DNA from: Neohoeflea coraliihabitans
GTDB taxonomy: Bacteria > Pseudomonadota > Alphaproteobacteria > Rhizobiales > Rhizobiaceae
DNA: 64,000 bases
Direction: 5' to 3'
Assembly (NCBI RefSeq): GCF_019334345.1
Contig: NZ_JAHWQX010000003.1
Span: 124,001-188,000 of the forward strand
Part shown: one piece after another, positions 35,855 through 44,895 of the stretch
Layout of the letters: every line of letters starts with the position of its first letter
Position numbering within the stretch: position 1 is the stretch's first letter
Notes under the pieces: model-generated
The model's input: only the letters and a program-made list of their open reading frames with translations
What the model was told of the DNA's origin: nothing
Databases searched by the model: none
Program-made: the position numbers and the translations under genes

Positions 35855-35863
35855 AAAAGGCAA

Positions 35864-37450
35864 ATGATGATGTCGAAAATCGCGACCGCGGACGAGGCTG
35901 TGCGCCGGATCAAGGATGATGCGATCATAGCGGTGAACTCGTCCAGCGGGCTGTGTTGTCCGGACGCCGTTCTGGCCGCACTGGGCGAACGGTTCGACAA
36001 GGAGGGGGCGCCAAGAAACCTGACCTCCATTCACCCAATTGCCGCGGGCGACATGTTCGGCACGAAAGGCATTGATCATATCGCCAAGCCCGGCCTTTTA
36101 AGCAGGATCATCGGCGGGTCCTATCCCTCCGGCCCCACGAAAGCCGAGCCCCCGAAGATCTGGCAGATGATCACGGCCAACCAGGTCAAGGCCTACAATG
36201 TTCCCTCCGGGATCATTTTCGACATCCTGCGCGAAAGCGCGGCCAAGCGACCCGGTGTCCTGACCAAGGTCGGGCTGAAGACCTTTGTTGATCCCGATCT
36301 CGAAGCCTGTGCCATGAACGCCGCCGCCGGCGCGTCGCCGATCGTTTTCCATCGCGATTTCGATGGGGAGGACTGGCTCTATTTCCCGGCGATTGCGCCG
36401 GACGTGGCCATCATCCGGGCCACAACTGCCGATGAACGCGGCAATCTGAGTTTCGAACATGAAGGCGCTTATCTCGGCGCCATGGAAATGGCTCTGTCAG
36501 CTCACAATTCCGGTGGCCTGGTGATTGCCCAGGTCAAGAGAGTGGCGCAGAACGGGTCGATCCGCCCGCACGACGTGCATGTGCCGGGTATCCTCGTCGA
36601 TGTGATCGTTGAGGCGCCCGATCAACTGCAGACCACCGCCACGGAATACGATCCGGCCATTTCAGGCGAGTTGATCCGTCCGCTGCATACCTTCCGGCAA
36701 GCCGAATTCAACATCGGCAAGGTGATTGCCCGCCGCGTGGCGCAGGAGTTGCGCTGTGGGTGGGCGGTCAATATCGGTTTTGGCATATCTGCAAATGTGC
36801 CGCGCATCCTGGTCGAGGAAGACCTGCACGGCTCGGTGACCTGGATGATCGAGCAGGGGGCGGTGGGTGGCGTGCCGCTTTTGGATTTCAAGTTTGGCTG
36901 CTCGGCCAATGCCGAGGCGTTTGTCGCCTCACCGCAGCAATTCACCTATTTTCAGGCCGGAGGTTTTGACGCCTCGCTGTTGTCCTTTCTGGAGGTCGGG
37001 CGGGATGGCTCGGTCAATGTCTCCCGGCTTTCGGCGGTGCCGCATCGCACGGCCGGGGCGGGTGGTTTTGTCGACATCACGGCACGGGCCCGCAAGATTG
37101 TCTTTTCCGGCAATTTCAATGCCGGAGCGAAAATGCGGATCGCCGACGGGCGCCCGGTCATCGACGTCGAGGGCAAGGTGGCGAAATTCGTCGAGGAGGT
37201 CGATCAGGTCTCATTTTCCGGCGCGCGTGCGCAGGAGCAGAATCAGGATGTGATCTATGTCACCGAGCGTTGCGTCATCCGGTTGCTGGGCGGTGAACTT
37301 GTGGTGACGGAGATCGCGCCGGGCCTGAACGTGCGTCGCGATGTCCTGGATCAGGCGGACACAGACCTGAAAGTTGCCAATGATCTAAAGGTCATGGATG
37401 ACCGCTTGTTTCGTCCTGAGCCGATGCAGCTCGAACTGGAGACGGCGTGA
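35864..37450 (+). CDS. acyl-CoA:acetate CoA-transferase, fused alpha/beta (YdiF-like)
   Basis: A 528-residue family I CoA-transferase with the two subunits in one chain, as in E. coli YdiF. The first half contains NSSSGLCCPDAVLAAL, and the second carries the catalytic Glu in MIEQGAVGGVPLLDFKFG. It would activate an organic acid to its CoA ester at the expense of acyl-CoA. It precedes the hydratase gene with a 4-base overlap and shares operator 2 with the divergent reductase. Two extra Met codons precede the usual start, and AAAAGGC is the ribosome-binding site. Confidence 0.9.
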   Translation: MMMSKIATADEAVRRIKDDAIIAVNSSSGLCCPDAVLAALGERFDKEGAPRNLTSIHPIAAGDMFGTKGIDHIAKPGLLSRIIGGSYPSGPTKAEPPKIWQMITANQVKAYNVPSGIIFDILRESAAKRPGVLTKVGLKTFVDPDLEACAMNAAAGASPIVFHRDFDGEDWLYFPAIAPDVAIIRATTADERGNLSFEHEGAYLGAMEMALSAHNSGGLVIAQVKRVAQNGSIRPHDVHVPGILVDVIVEAPDQLQTTATEYDPAISGELIRPLHTFRQAEFNIGKVIARRVAQELRCGWAVNIGFGISANVPRILVEEDLHGSVTWMIEQGAVGGVPLLDFKFGCSANAEAFVASPQQFTYFQAGGFDASLLSFLEVGRDGSVNVSRLSAVPHRTAGAGGFVDITARARKIVFSGNFNAGAKMRIADGRPVIDVEGKVAKFVEEVDQVSFSGARAQEQNQDVIYVTERCVIRLLGGELVVTEIAPGLNVRRDVLDQADTDLKVANDLKVMDDRLFRPEPMQLELETA

Positions 37451-38553
37451 CCGTGACTGGCCGGACGGCCTTTTCGCTGCAGGTCGACAATCGCATCGCA
37501 ATTCTGCGCATCGACCGCGAAGACAAGCGCAATGCGCTCGATGCAGAGATGATAGACGCCCTGGCGGATCTGTGTCGAGAAATCGAGCGGCGCGACGACA
37601 TTGCCGTCCTCGTGCTCACCGGAACCGGAAAAAGCTTTTGTGCGGGAGGCGACATTTCGGCTTGGAGCGGCCGGAGTCCGGATGCCTTCGCACGCCGCTG
37701 GATCCGCGACGGGCATGAGACATTTGACCGGCTGGCTCGTCTGCGACAGCCGGTCATTGCTGCAATCAATGGCCATGCGTTGGGGGGAGGGCTCGAGCTT
37801 GCGGCCTGTGCCGACTACCGGATTGCCGAGGGGCATGTGAAATTCGGTCAGCCTGAATCGGCGCTCGGCATCATCGCGGGCTGGTCCGGCACGCAGCGCG
37901 CCGTACGGCGCTTCGGCTCCCGCATCATCCGGCGCATGGCCTTGTTCGGCGAAGTGCTTTCAGCACGCGAGGCGCTTGCGGAAGGGCTCGTCGACAAGGT
38001 CGTTTCTCAAGGTGAGGCGCTGGAAGCCGCCAGGGAGCTGGCCCGGCAGGTTCTTCGCCGCGGCCCGGTCGCTACCGAGCTGACAAAGATGCTGATCAAT
38101 GCGGCCGAAGATGAAGAGCACGAACGCGTGCTGGAGTCTTTTGCCGGGCACATTGCAGCAGCCAGCGAGGACTTGCGCGAGGGCGTGGCCGCCTTCAAAC
38201 AGAAACGGCAGCCTGATTTTGGCAGCTCAAGGGAGACAACCATGATCCGACATCTTGTTCACCTGCGCTTTCGTTCGGATGTGGATGTCGCCACCAAACA
38301 GAAGCTGTATGACCGTCTTGCCGCTTTGACCGACCGAATTGCGGGCGTTGAAGATTTTCAGCACCGCGAAAATGTGTCAGTGGAAGAGCCGTTGATGCGG
38401 GGGTTCCTCGATATGTTCTGGTTCGATTTTCGCGATGCTGTTGCGCGCGATGCCTATCTGGCCGACGAAGTCCATCAGGCTATCGGGGCGGATATCGTTG
38501 CCTGTCTGGACGGCGGGGCGGACGGCATCCTGGTCTGCGATATCGCCCTGTGA
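37447..38553 (+). CDS. enoyl-CoA hydratase/isomerase fused to a Dabb domain
   Basis: A 368-residue two-domain protein. Residues about 8-260 are a crotonase with the oxyanion segment FCAGGDISAW and the two catalytic-position glutamates in GGGLELAACAD and GQPESALGI. Residues 266-368 form a stress-responsive A/B barrel (Dabb) domain beginning MIRHLVHLRF. Right at the junction, GGGAGAC followed by ATG (38242-38244) is a good internal translation start. This suggests two former genes joined by loss of a stop codon, with possible extra expression of the Dabb part alone. A 4-base overlap with the CoA-transferase gene indicates coupling. Confidence 0.88.
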   Translation: MTVTGRTAFSLQVDNRIAILRIDREDKRNALDAEMIDALADLCREIERRDDIAVLVLTGTGKSFCAGGDISAWSGRSPDAFARRWIRDGHETFDRLARLRQPVIAAINGHALGGGLELAACADYRIAEGHVKFGQPESALGIIAGWSGTQRAVRRFGSRIIRRMALFGEVLSAREALAEGLVDKVVSQGEALEAARELARQVLRRGPVATELTKMLINAAEDEEHERVLESFAGHIAAASEDLREGVAAFKQKRQPDFGSSRETTMIRHLVHLRFRSDVDVATKQKLYDRLAALTDRIAGVEDFQHRENVSVEEPLMRGFLDMFWFDFRDAVARDAYLADEVHQAIGADIVACLDGGADGILVCDIAL

Positions 38554-39821
38554 TGACGCCCGCGGACCGCACCTTTCTGTCAGGCCTGTTTGACGTGGCC
38601 GTGGCCGCAGCCGATCCGGTGCAGGCGCTGCGTCCGCATTTGCCAGCGCGCCCCAGAGGGCGCACGATCGTCGTCGGGGCCGGCAAGGGAGCGGCGCAAA
38701 TGGCCGCCGCTTTCGAGAAGCTTTGGGCTGCGCCGGTCGAGGGCGTGATCGTCACGCGCTACGGCTATGCCGTCCCGTGCCGCCACATCCGGGTGCTGGA
38801 GGCCGCGCACCCGGTGCCGGACGAGGCCGGGCTTGCGGCCAGCGCGGCGCTGATGGCAGCGGTGTCGGATTTGAGCGAAGACGATCTTGTCGTCGCGCTG
38901 ATTTGTGGCGGTGGGTCCGCGCTTTTGCCGGCGCCGCCGGACGGTCTGGCGCTTGCCGACGAACAGATGCTCAACGAAACGCTTTTGGACTCGGGCGCGC
39001 CGATCGGCGTGATGAACGCCATCCGAAAACATGTCAGTGGGATCAAGGGCGGACGGCTGGCGGCGGCGGCGTTTCCGGCGCGTGTGGTTTCACTGGTTGT
39101 GTCCGACGTGCCGGGTGACGACCCGGCGCAGGTGGCATCCGGGCCGACCGTGCCCTGCGATACCAGCCTCGAGGCGACACGGGCCCTGATCCGCAACCAT
39201 GCCATTGCCTTGCCCGAACGGATCATGGCGCATCTGGAAAGCGAAGCGGCCCGTGCGCCGGACCCGGGGGATGCCGTCTTTGCTCGCGCCCAGACACGGG
39301 TCATCGCCTCGGCGCGGCTGTCGCTCGAGGCGGCGCAGGCCGAAGCGGTGCGGCAGGGTGTGCCGGCGGTGATACTTTCGGATGCGATCGAGGGCGAGGC
39401 GCGGGATGTCGGCCTCGTGCATGCAGCGCTTGCACGGGAAGTGGCGATCCGCGACCGCCCGTTTCACGCACCGGTGGTTCTCCTGTCGGGTGGCGAGACG
39501 ACTGTCACGCTTCGCGGCAAAAAGGGGCGCGGCGGGCGCAACACGGAGTTTTTGCTGTCATTTGCCACGGCGGTGGATGGGCTTGACGGCACGGCCGCTC
39601 TGGCGGCCGACACCGACGGGATTGATGGGTCGGAAGACAATGCCGGGGCCTTTGCGGACGGCCACAGCGCGGCGCGCATGCGCTCGGCCGGTTTCGACCC
39701 GGTCGCCATGCTCTCATCGCATGATGCCTGGGGCGCGTTCGAGGCGGTGGATGATCTTTTTGTGACGGGTCCGACCGGAACGAATGTCAATGATTTCAGG
39801 GCGATCCTGATCCGGTCTTGA
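38553..39821 (+). CDS. glycerate 2-kinase (MOFRL family)
   Basis: A 422-residue kinase of the TtuD/GckA type that phosphorylates D-glycerate to 2-phosphoglycerate. It has the N-terminal segment TIVVGAGKGAAQMAAAFEKL, then VALICGGGSALL and IRKHVSGIKGGRLA, and the C-terminal MOFRL block with LLSGGETTVTLRGKKGRGGRNTEF and AADTDGIDGSEDNAGA. The ATG at 38553 overlaps the previous stop (TGATG); a GTG one codon earlier is also possible. Its presence shows that the pathway yields glycerate or tartronate semialdehyde. Confidence 0.92.
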   Translation: MTPADRTFLSGLFDVAVAAADPVQALRPHLPARPRGRTIVVGAGKGAAQMAAAFEKLWAAPVEGVIVTRYGYAVPCRHIRVLEAAHPVPDEAGLAASAALMAAVSDLSEDDLVVALICGGGSALLPAPPDGLALADEQMLNETLLDSGAPIGVMNAIRKHVSGIKGGRLAAAAFPARVVSLVVSDVPGDDPAQVASGPTVPCDTSLEATRALIRNHAIALPERIMAHLESEAARAPDPGDAVFARAQTRVIASARLSLEAAQAEAVRQGVPAVILSDAIEGEARDVGLVHAALAREVAIRDRPFHAPVVLLSGGETTVTLRGKKGRGGRNTEFLLSFATAVDGLDGTAALAADTDGIDGSEDNAGAFADGHSAARMRSAGFDPVAMLSSHDAWGAFEAVDDLFVTGPTGTNVNDFRAILIRS

Positions 39822-39836
39822 ACATCGTGATCGACC

Positions 39837-40850
39837 TCATGGCGTCGGAGCATCTTCGCGCAGCAGGCCCTTGGCCTTGAGGTCCGCCCAGAACTGGGCC
39901 GGGATCGGGTGGCTGAACCAGGCAAGATTCTGTTTCAACTGCTCGACCGTTCGCGTGCCGGCCATGAAGGTCGGCACTGCCGGATGCGCGACGACGAATT
40001 GCAGGGCAGCGGCGGGCAGGGGCACGCCATACTCGGCACAGACCGCTTCGATCCTGCGAACCCGGTCGATGATATCATCGGGAGCGGGGGCGTAATTGTA
40101 CTTGGCGCCGTCCTTTGCGCCGGTGGCGAGGATGCCGGAATTGAAGCCGCCACCCACGACCACCGCCGCACCGCGCTCTTCGCAAAGCGGCAGGAACTTG
40201 TCGAGCGATTCCTGTTCCAACAAAGTGTAGCGCCCGGCCAGCAGGAAACAGTCGAAATCACGTTGTTGCAGGGCGGCGTAGCAGACTTCCCACTCATTGA
40301 CACCGACGCCGATCGCCTTGACCACACCCTGTTCGCGCAGGTTTGACAGGGCCTTCCAAGCCCCGTCCATGGCCTGTTTGAACACTTCGGGCTGTTCGCT
40401 GCCACGGGTGAACACGTCGATATCGTGGATGAAGCAGATGTCCATGCGTTCAAGGTTCAGTCGCTGCAGACTGTCCTCGAAGCTGCGCATTATGCCATCG
40501 TAGCTATAGTCGAAATGCATGGTGAAGCGGCCCGCATTCGTCCAGGGCGCGTAGTCGATGTCCTCCTTGCGCGCCGGTCGCAAGATGCGGCCGACCTTGG
40601 AGGACAGGACGAAATCGTCGCGGTTCTTCCAGCGCAGGGAATGGCCGGTACGCAGTTCCGAAAGACCATGGCCATACATCGGCGCGGTGTCGAAATAGCG
40701 CACGCCCTGCGTCCACGCCTCCTGGATCATCGCATCCGAGCATTCCTCGGTGATCTCGCGAAAAATATTGCCAATCGGCGCCGTGCCGAACCCGAAAGGG
40801 GTCACCTTCAGATCGACCCGCCCGAATTTCACCTTGCTATCCGGCTTCAT
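39837..40850 (-). CDS. aldo/keto reductase (aldose/pyridoxal dehydrogenase type)
   Basis: A 337-residue AKR related to L-fucose/D-threo-aldose dehydrogenases. The barrel shows YFDTAPMYGHGLSE (Asp and Tyr), FVLSSKVGRILRP (Lys) and ICFIHDIDVFTRG (His), then a C-terminal cofactor block ending in FMAGTRTVEQL. It would act on an aldose or a lactol. It is convergent with the glycerate kinase gene and transcribed from a promoter that overlaps operator 3. GGGAGG precedes the ATG. Confidence 0.9.
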   Translation of the reverse strand: MKPDSKVKFGRVDLKVTPFGFGTAPIGNIFREITEECSDAMIQEAWTQGVRYFDTAPMYGHGLSELRTGHSLRWKNRDDFVLSSKVGRILRPARKEDIDYAPWTNAGRFTMHFDYSYDGIMRSFEDSLQRLNLERMDICFIHDIDVFTRGSEQPEVFKQAMDGAWKALSNLREQGVVKAIGVGVNEWEVCYAALQQRDFDCFLLAGRYTLLEQESLDKFLPLCEERGAAVVVGGGFNSGILATGAKDGAKYNYAPAPDDIIDRVRRIEAVCAEYGVPLPAAALQFVVAHPAVPTFMAGTRTVEQLKQNLAWFSHPIPAQFWADLKAKGLLREDAPTP

Positions 40851-40865
40851 GCCATCCTCCCATAA

Positions 40866-40881
40866 GTAACTGGATAGTTAT
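40866..40881. promoter_or_regulatory. island operator copy 3
   Basis: GTAACT GGAT AGTTAT, 11 of 12 matches, 16 bases upstream of the aldo/keto reductase start. On the minus strand it overlaps TATAAC, the -10 box of a TTGATC-N18-TATAAC promoter. Confidence 0.8.
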
Positions 40882-40946
40882 ATGCATGAACGGCGTGCGG
40901 GATCAAGTCGCCGCGTCTCTTGACCGGCACCGGCATCCGCCATAAA

Positions 40947-40962
40947 GTAACTAGACAGTTAC
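40947..40962. promoter_or_regulatory. island operator copy 4, perfect palindrome
   Basis: GTAACT AGAC AGTTAC, 12 of 12 matches, 13 bases before the acyl-CoA dehydrogenase ATG. It overlaps the end of the candidate -10 box TAAAGT (40943-40948), whose -35 box is TTGACC (40920-40925) at 17-base spacing. Confidence 0.85.
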
Positions 40963-40974
40963 AAAGGAGATGGC

Positions 40975-42120
40975 ATGTTTCTGACCGAGACCTGCATACA
41001 AGTGCGCGACATGACCCGCCGGTTTGCCGAGGATGTCATACGGCCGATGGCTGAAGAGCTGGACCGCGAGGAGCGTTTTCCAGCCGAGATCTACGATCAG
41101 ATGGCGGAATTGGGCCTGTTCGGGATTGGCGTGCCCGAGGAGATGGGTGGGCCGGGCTTCGATACGATGACCTATGCTCTTGTGATGGAAGAGCTGTCGC
41201 GCGGCTATGCGTCGGTCGCGGATCAATGCGGGCTGGTCGAACTGATTTCCACGCTGCTGGTGCAGCACGGCACCCCGGCCCAGCGTGACCGCTGGCTGGC
41301 CGATGTGCTGGCGGCGAAAACGCGCGTGGCCTATTGTATCACCGAACCGGAGGCCGGGACCGACGTGTCGGGCATCCGCACGACCGCGGTGCGAGACAGC
41401 GATGGTTGGGTTCTGAACGGCGGCAAGATCTGGATTCACAACGCGCCGGTGGCCGACATCGGTTTTGTGCTCGCCCGCACGGATCCCGAGGCGGGGCGCC
41501 GAGGCATGTCGATCTTCATTGTCGATCTTCACGCCGACGGTGTCTCGCGTGGTCCGAAGGAGCACAAGATGGGCCAGCGCGCCAGCCAGGTCGGGGCGCT
41601 GAATTTCGACGATGTGCGCCTGCCTGCCGATGCCCTTCTGGGCCAGGAAGGTCGCGGGTTTCACATGATGATGAGCGTCCTCGACAAGGGGCGCGTCGGC
41701 ATTGCCGCGCTGGCGGTCGGAATCGGCCAGGCCGGGCTGGAGGCGGCTGTGGATTACGCCCAGCAACGCAAGCAGTTCAGCAAGCCGATCTCGGAATTTC
41801 AGGGTGTGCAGTGGCTCCTGGCGGACATCGCCAAGGATGTCGAGGCCGCCCGTCTTCTGGTGCTCAATGCGGCGCACAAGATCGACACCCTGGCCGATGC
41901 CACGAAATTTTGCTCCATGGCGAAGTGCTTTGCCGGGGACATGGCCGTGGCGCGCACGGCGGATGCGGTGCAGGTCTTCGGCGGTTCGGGCTACATCAGA
42001 GGTTTCGAGGTGGAGCGGCTCTATCGCGACGCGAAGATCACGCAGATCTATGAGGGCACCAACCAGATCCAGCGCATGATCATCGCGCGCGAGCTGCTGG
42101 CAAAAGGTGCGGTCGCGTGA
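40975..42120 (+). CDS. acyl-CoA dehydrogenase
   Basis: A 381-residue FAD-dependent acyl-CoA dehydrogenase that introduces a trans double bond. Typical blocks are present: AYCITEPEAGTDVSGIRTTA, GGKIWIHNAPVADIGFVLART, AVDYAQQRKQFSKPISEFQGVQW, and the catalytic Glu near YEGTNQIQRM at the C terminus. AAAGGAG precedes the ATG. It overlaps the SDR gene by four bases. With the CoA-transferase and hydratase genes it forms a short beta-oxidation-like path. Confidence 0.92.
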   Translation: MFLTETCIQVRDMTRRFAEDVIRPMAEELDREERFPAEIYDQMAELGLFGIGVPEEMGGPGFDTMTYALVMEELSRGYASVADQCGLVELISTLLVQHGTPAQRDRWLADVLAAKTRVAYCITEPEAGTDVSGIRTTAVRDSDGWVLNGGKIWIHNAPVADIGFVLARTDPEAGRRGMSIFIVDLHADGVSRGPKEHKMGQRASQVGALNFDDVRLPADALLGQEGRGFHMMMSVLDKGRVGIAALAVGIGQAGLEAAVDYAQQRKQFSKPISEFQGVQWLLADIAKDVEAARLLVLNAAHKIDTLADATKFCSMAKCFAGDMAVARTADAVQVFGGSGYIRGFEVERLYRDAKITQIYEGTNQIQRMIIARELLAKGAVA

Positions 42121-42887
42121 GCAGACAGGTCGCACTGGTCACCGGATCAAGTCGCGGCATCGGGCTGGCTTCAGCCCTGGCCCTGGCGCGCGAGGGGTTT
42201 GCGGTTGCCGTGAACGGTCCGGCCGATGATTCCGAGCTGCATGCGGCGCTCGAGCAGGTGCGCTCCGAAGCGGTCGCGGTCTTTGCTGCCCCTTTCGACG
42301 TCAGCGATTTGTCGGCGCATGATCGTGTCCTCGGCGAGATCGAGGCGGCGCTCGGCCCGCTGACGACCCTGGTGAACAATGCAGGGGTCGGCGTCATGCA
42401 GCGCGGCGACCCGCTGGAGGTGAGCGAGGACAGCTATGACCGGTGTCTGACCGTGAACACCAAGGCGATGTTCTTTCTCACCCAGGCTTTCGCGCGTCGG
42501 CTGCTGGCGCGGAACCGTGATCCGGGCCTGTTTCACAGCGTCGTCAATGTGACCTCGTCCAATGCCGTGGCGGTTGCCGAACCGCGTTCAGAATATTGCG
42601 TGTCCAAGGCCGCCGCCGCGATGGCCTCAAAGGCATGGGCGGTGCGGCTGGGGCGGGAAAATATCGCCGTCTACGATGTGCAGCCCGGCCTTGTTGCCAC
42701 CGATATGACCGCGTCGGTCATCGCGCACTATGAAGAGCGCGCCAAAGCAGGCCTGACGCTGTTTCCGCGCGTGGGTCAGCCGGAGGACATGGCCGGCATT
42801 ATCGTCTCGCTTGCCGCGGGCAAGCTGCCCTACACGACGGGACAGGCGATCTCGGCCGATGCCGGTCTGCTTGTGCCACGCTATTGA
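42117..42887 (+). CDS. short-chain dehydrogenase/reductase, FabG-like
   Basis: A 256-residue classical SDR. The NAD(P) site is VTGSSRGIGLASALALA, followed by NNAG (VNNAGVGVM), the catalytic Ser in VTSSNAVA and the YCVSKAA pair. It begins with GTG overlapping the dehydrogenase stop (GTGA). In this operon it may oxidise the 3-hydroxyacyl-CoA made by the hydratase or act on a sugar hydroxyl. Confidence 0.88.
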   Translation: MSRQVALVTGSSRGIGLASALALAREGFAVAVNGPADDSELHAALEQVRSEAVAVFAAPFDVSDLSAHDRVLGEIEAALGPLTTLVNNAGVGVMQRGDPLEVSEDSYDRCLTVNTKAMFFLTQAFARRLLARNRDPGLFHSVVNVTSSNAVAVAEPRSEYCVSKAAAAMASKAWAVRLGRENIAVYDVQPGLVATDMTASVIAHYEERAKAGLTLFPRVGQPEDMAGIIVSLAAGKLPYTTGQAISADAGLLVPRY

Positions 42888-42898
42888 AAGGCCTTTCC

Positions 42899-44050
42899 AT
42901 GACAATCCTCTTGCCCGCTCCGACAGGCGCTCTGGTCGACTACACCCTGACGGGGGTTCCCGTTGCAGAGACAGCCATGCCCGCCAATGCCGCGCGGGTG
43001 ATCTACTCGGCTGCGCATGTGGTCGCCGATCCCTTCACGGGCAATGATCCTTCCGGGCCGGCGACGCTGGACTGGGAGGCAACCTTGCGCTTCCGGCGCC
43101 ATCTGCACGGTCTCGGCCTCGGCATCGCCGAGGCCATGGACACCGCACAGCGCGGCATGGGACTCGACTGGGACGGAGCGCTCGAACTGATCCGGCAGAC
43201 CCGCGCCGAACTGCCCGATGCGCTGGTGGTCAACGGATGCGGCACGGATCACCTTGATCCCGCCGCCGCCCGCAGCATCGATGACGTCGAGCGCGCTTAT
43301 ATGCAGCAGCTGAACGCCATTCAGGCGCTGGACGCGCGCGTGATCGTGATGGCCAGCCGTGCCCTGGCGCGCGTGGCAAAGGGGCCGGAAGATTACATCC
43401 GTATCTATGGTGCCGTGCTTTCAGCCTGCGATCACCCGGCGATCCTGCACTGGCTGGGCGACATGTTCGATCCGGCGCTGGCAGGGTATTGGGGCAGCGG
43501 CCGGTTCGAGGACGCGCTCGATGCGGTCGTCGCCATCATCGAAGCCCATGCCGACAAAGTCGATGGCATCAAGATTTCGCTGCTCGACAAGGAAAAGGAA
43601 GTGATCCTGCGCCGGCGCCTGCCGAAAGGCGTTCGCATGTATACGGGAGACGATTTCAACTATCCCGAACTGATCGAGGGCGATGAACAGGGATACTCGG
43701 ATGCCCTTTTGGGAATTTTCGATCCGCTGGCCCCGGCGGCAGCGCATGCGGTGAAGCTGCTCAGCCAGGGCGATGCCGCCGGGTTCCGCGCGACCCTCGA
43801 TCCGACCGTGCCGCTGGCCAAGTTGATCTTCCGAGCGCCGACGCAATACTACAAGACCGGCGTGGTATTTCTCGCCTGGCTGAACGGCTTTCAGGACCAT
43901 TTCGTGATGCTCAACGGCGCGCAGGCCATGCGGCCCCTGCCTTATTTCACTGAAGTGTTCCAGCTGGCGGATCAATGCGGGCTGCTGCGCGACCCGGACA
44001 TGGCCGTGGCCCGCATGAGGCGCCTGCTGGCCCTTTACGGCGTGGCGTGA
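42899..44050 (+). CDS. DUF993 aldolase-like protein (dihydrodipicolinate synthase family)
   Basis: A 383-residue protein matching the DUF993 family, annotated as related to dihydrodipicolinate synthase/N-acetylneuraminate lyase TIM barrels. Distinct segments are LPAPTGALVDYTL, DWEATLRFRRHLHGLGLGIAEAMDTAQRG and KVDGIKISLLDKEKEVILRRRLP, where the Lys of GIKISLLDK is a candidate Schiff-base residue. The ATG at 42899 follows GAAAGGCC. The family typically accompanies a sugar-phosphate isomerase-like gene, as here (overlap TGATG with the next gene). The reaction is not established. Confidence 0.8.
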   Translation: MTILLPAPTGALVDYTLTGVPVAETAMPANAARVIYSAAHVVADPFTGNDPSGPATLDWEATLRFRRHLHGLGLGIAEAMDTAQRGMGLDWDGALELIRQTRAELPDALVVNGCGTDHLDPAAARSIDDVERAYMQQLNAIQALDARVIVMASRALARVAKGPEDYIRIYGAVLSACDHPAILHWLGDMFDPALAGYWGSGRFEDALDAVVAIIEAHADKVDGIKISLLDKEKEVILRRRLPKGVRMYTGDDFNYPELIEGDEQGYSDALLGIFDPLAPAAAHAVKLLSQGDAAGFRATLDPTVPLAKLIFRAPTQYYKTGVVFLAWLNGFQDHFVMLNGAQAMRPLPYFTEVFQLADQCGLLRDPDMAVARMRRLLALYGVA

Positions 44051-44895
44051 TGCGCGATTTTTCGTCGAACCACGCCGCGCTGGCACTGAATACCGCGACG
44101 CTCGGCCACAATCTTGACGGCTATGGAGCCGGCTGGTCGCCCGAGCAGGTGATCGATGCCTGTGCCGCGCGCGGCTATGGCGCGATCGTGTTCTGGCGGC
44201 GGGAAGTCGGCGCCCGCGGCTGTGAAATTGGCGAGCGTGTGCGCGCGGCCGGAATGCAGGTTGCGGGTCTCTGCCGAACCCCTTTTCTGACTGGACGCGA
44301 TGCGGGCAGCGACGACGAAGTCAGGTCCGCGATCGACATGGCCGCCGCTCTCGGCGCCGAAGTCCTGACCATCGTGACGGGCGGCACCGAACCCGGCACC
44401 AAGGGATTGACGGAAACACGCAAGCGATTGACGGCGCGCTTGGCAGGCCATGCCGAATATGCCGCCCAATGCGGGGTGAAACTCGGCCTCGAGCCCCTGA
44501 ACCCAATGCTGGGCGGCAACCGCACCTGCCTGATGACCGCTCGCGATGCGCTGGAGATCTGCGATGAGATCGACGCTCCGAATATCGGCATCGCCGTCGA
44601 TGTCTACCATGTCTGGTGGGACCGGATGTTGCCGCAATCCCTGCTCGCTGCGGCCCCGGATCGGATACTGAGCTATCATCTGTGCGATTGGCTGGAGAAT
44701 ACATCCGACATGCTGCTTGATCGCGGCATGATGGGCGATGGTGTGGCCGATCTCAAGGCCATCCGTATGGCGGTTGAAAGCGCAGGATATGCCGGGTTTT
44801 GCGAAGTCGAGGTGTTCTCCGCCGAAAAGTGGTGGAAACGACCGCCGAACGAGGTGCTCGACGTGATTGTCGACCGGTTCCGCACGGTCTGCTGA
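44050..44895 (+). CDS. sugar phosphate isomerase/epimerase family protein
   Basis: A 281-residue TIM-barrel protein of the xylose isomerase-like (AP_endonuc_2) family. Metal-ligand residues are visible at LGLEPLNPM (Glu), IAVDVYHVWWD (Asp/His), LSYHLCDW (His) and CEVEVFSAEKWW (Glu). It starts at the last base of the DUF993 gene (TGATG). It ends the fourth operon of the island. The partnership with DUF993 suggests epimerisation or isomerisation of a keto-sugar intermediate. Confidence 0.88.
   Translation: MRDFSSNHAALALNTATLGHNLDGYGAGWSPEQVIDACAARGYGAIVFWRREVGARGCEIGERVRAAGMQVAGLCRTPFLTGRDAGSDDEVRSAIDMAAALGAEVLTIVTGGTEPGTKGLTETRKRLTARLAGHAEYAAQCGVKLGLEPLNPMLGGNRTCLMTARDALEICDEIDAPNIGIAVDVYHVWWDRMLPQSLLAAAPDRILSYHLCDWLENTSDMLLDRGMMGDGVADLKAIRMAVESAGYAGFCEVEVFSAEKWWKRPPNEVLDVIVDRFRTVC

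Noticed and set aside
40951-42135. Long open frame on the minus strand opposite the acyl-CoA dehydrogenase gene
   Set aside because: It mirrors a well-supported gene in GC-rich DNA and has no family features; the same holds for long minus-strand frames opposite the ABC ATPase at 27494-28723.
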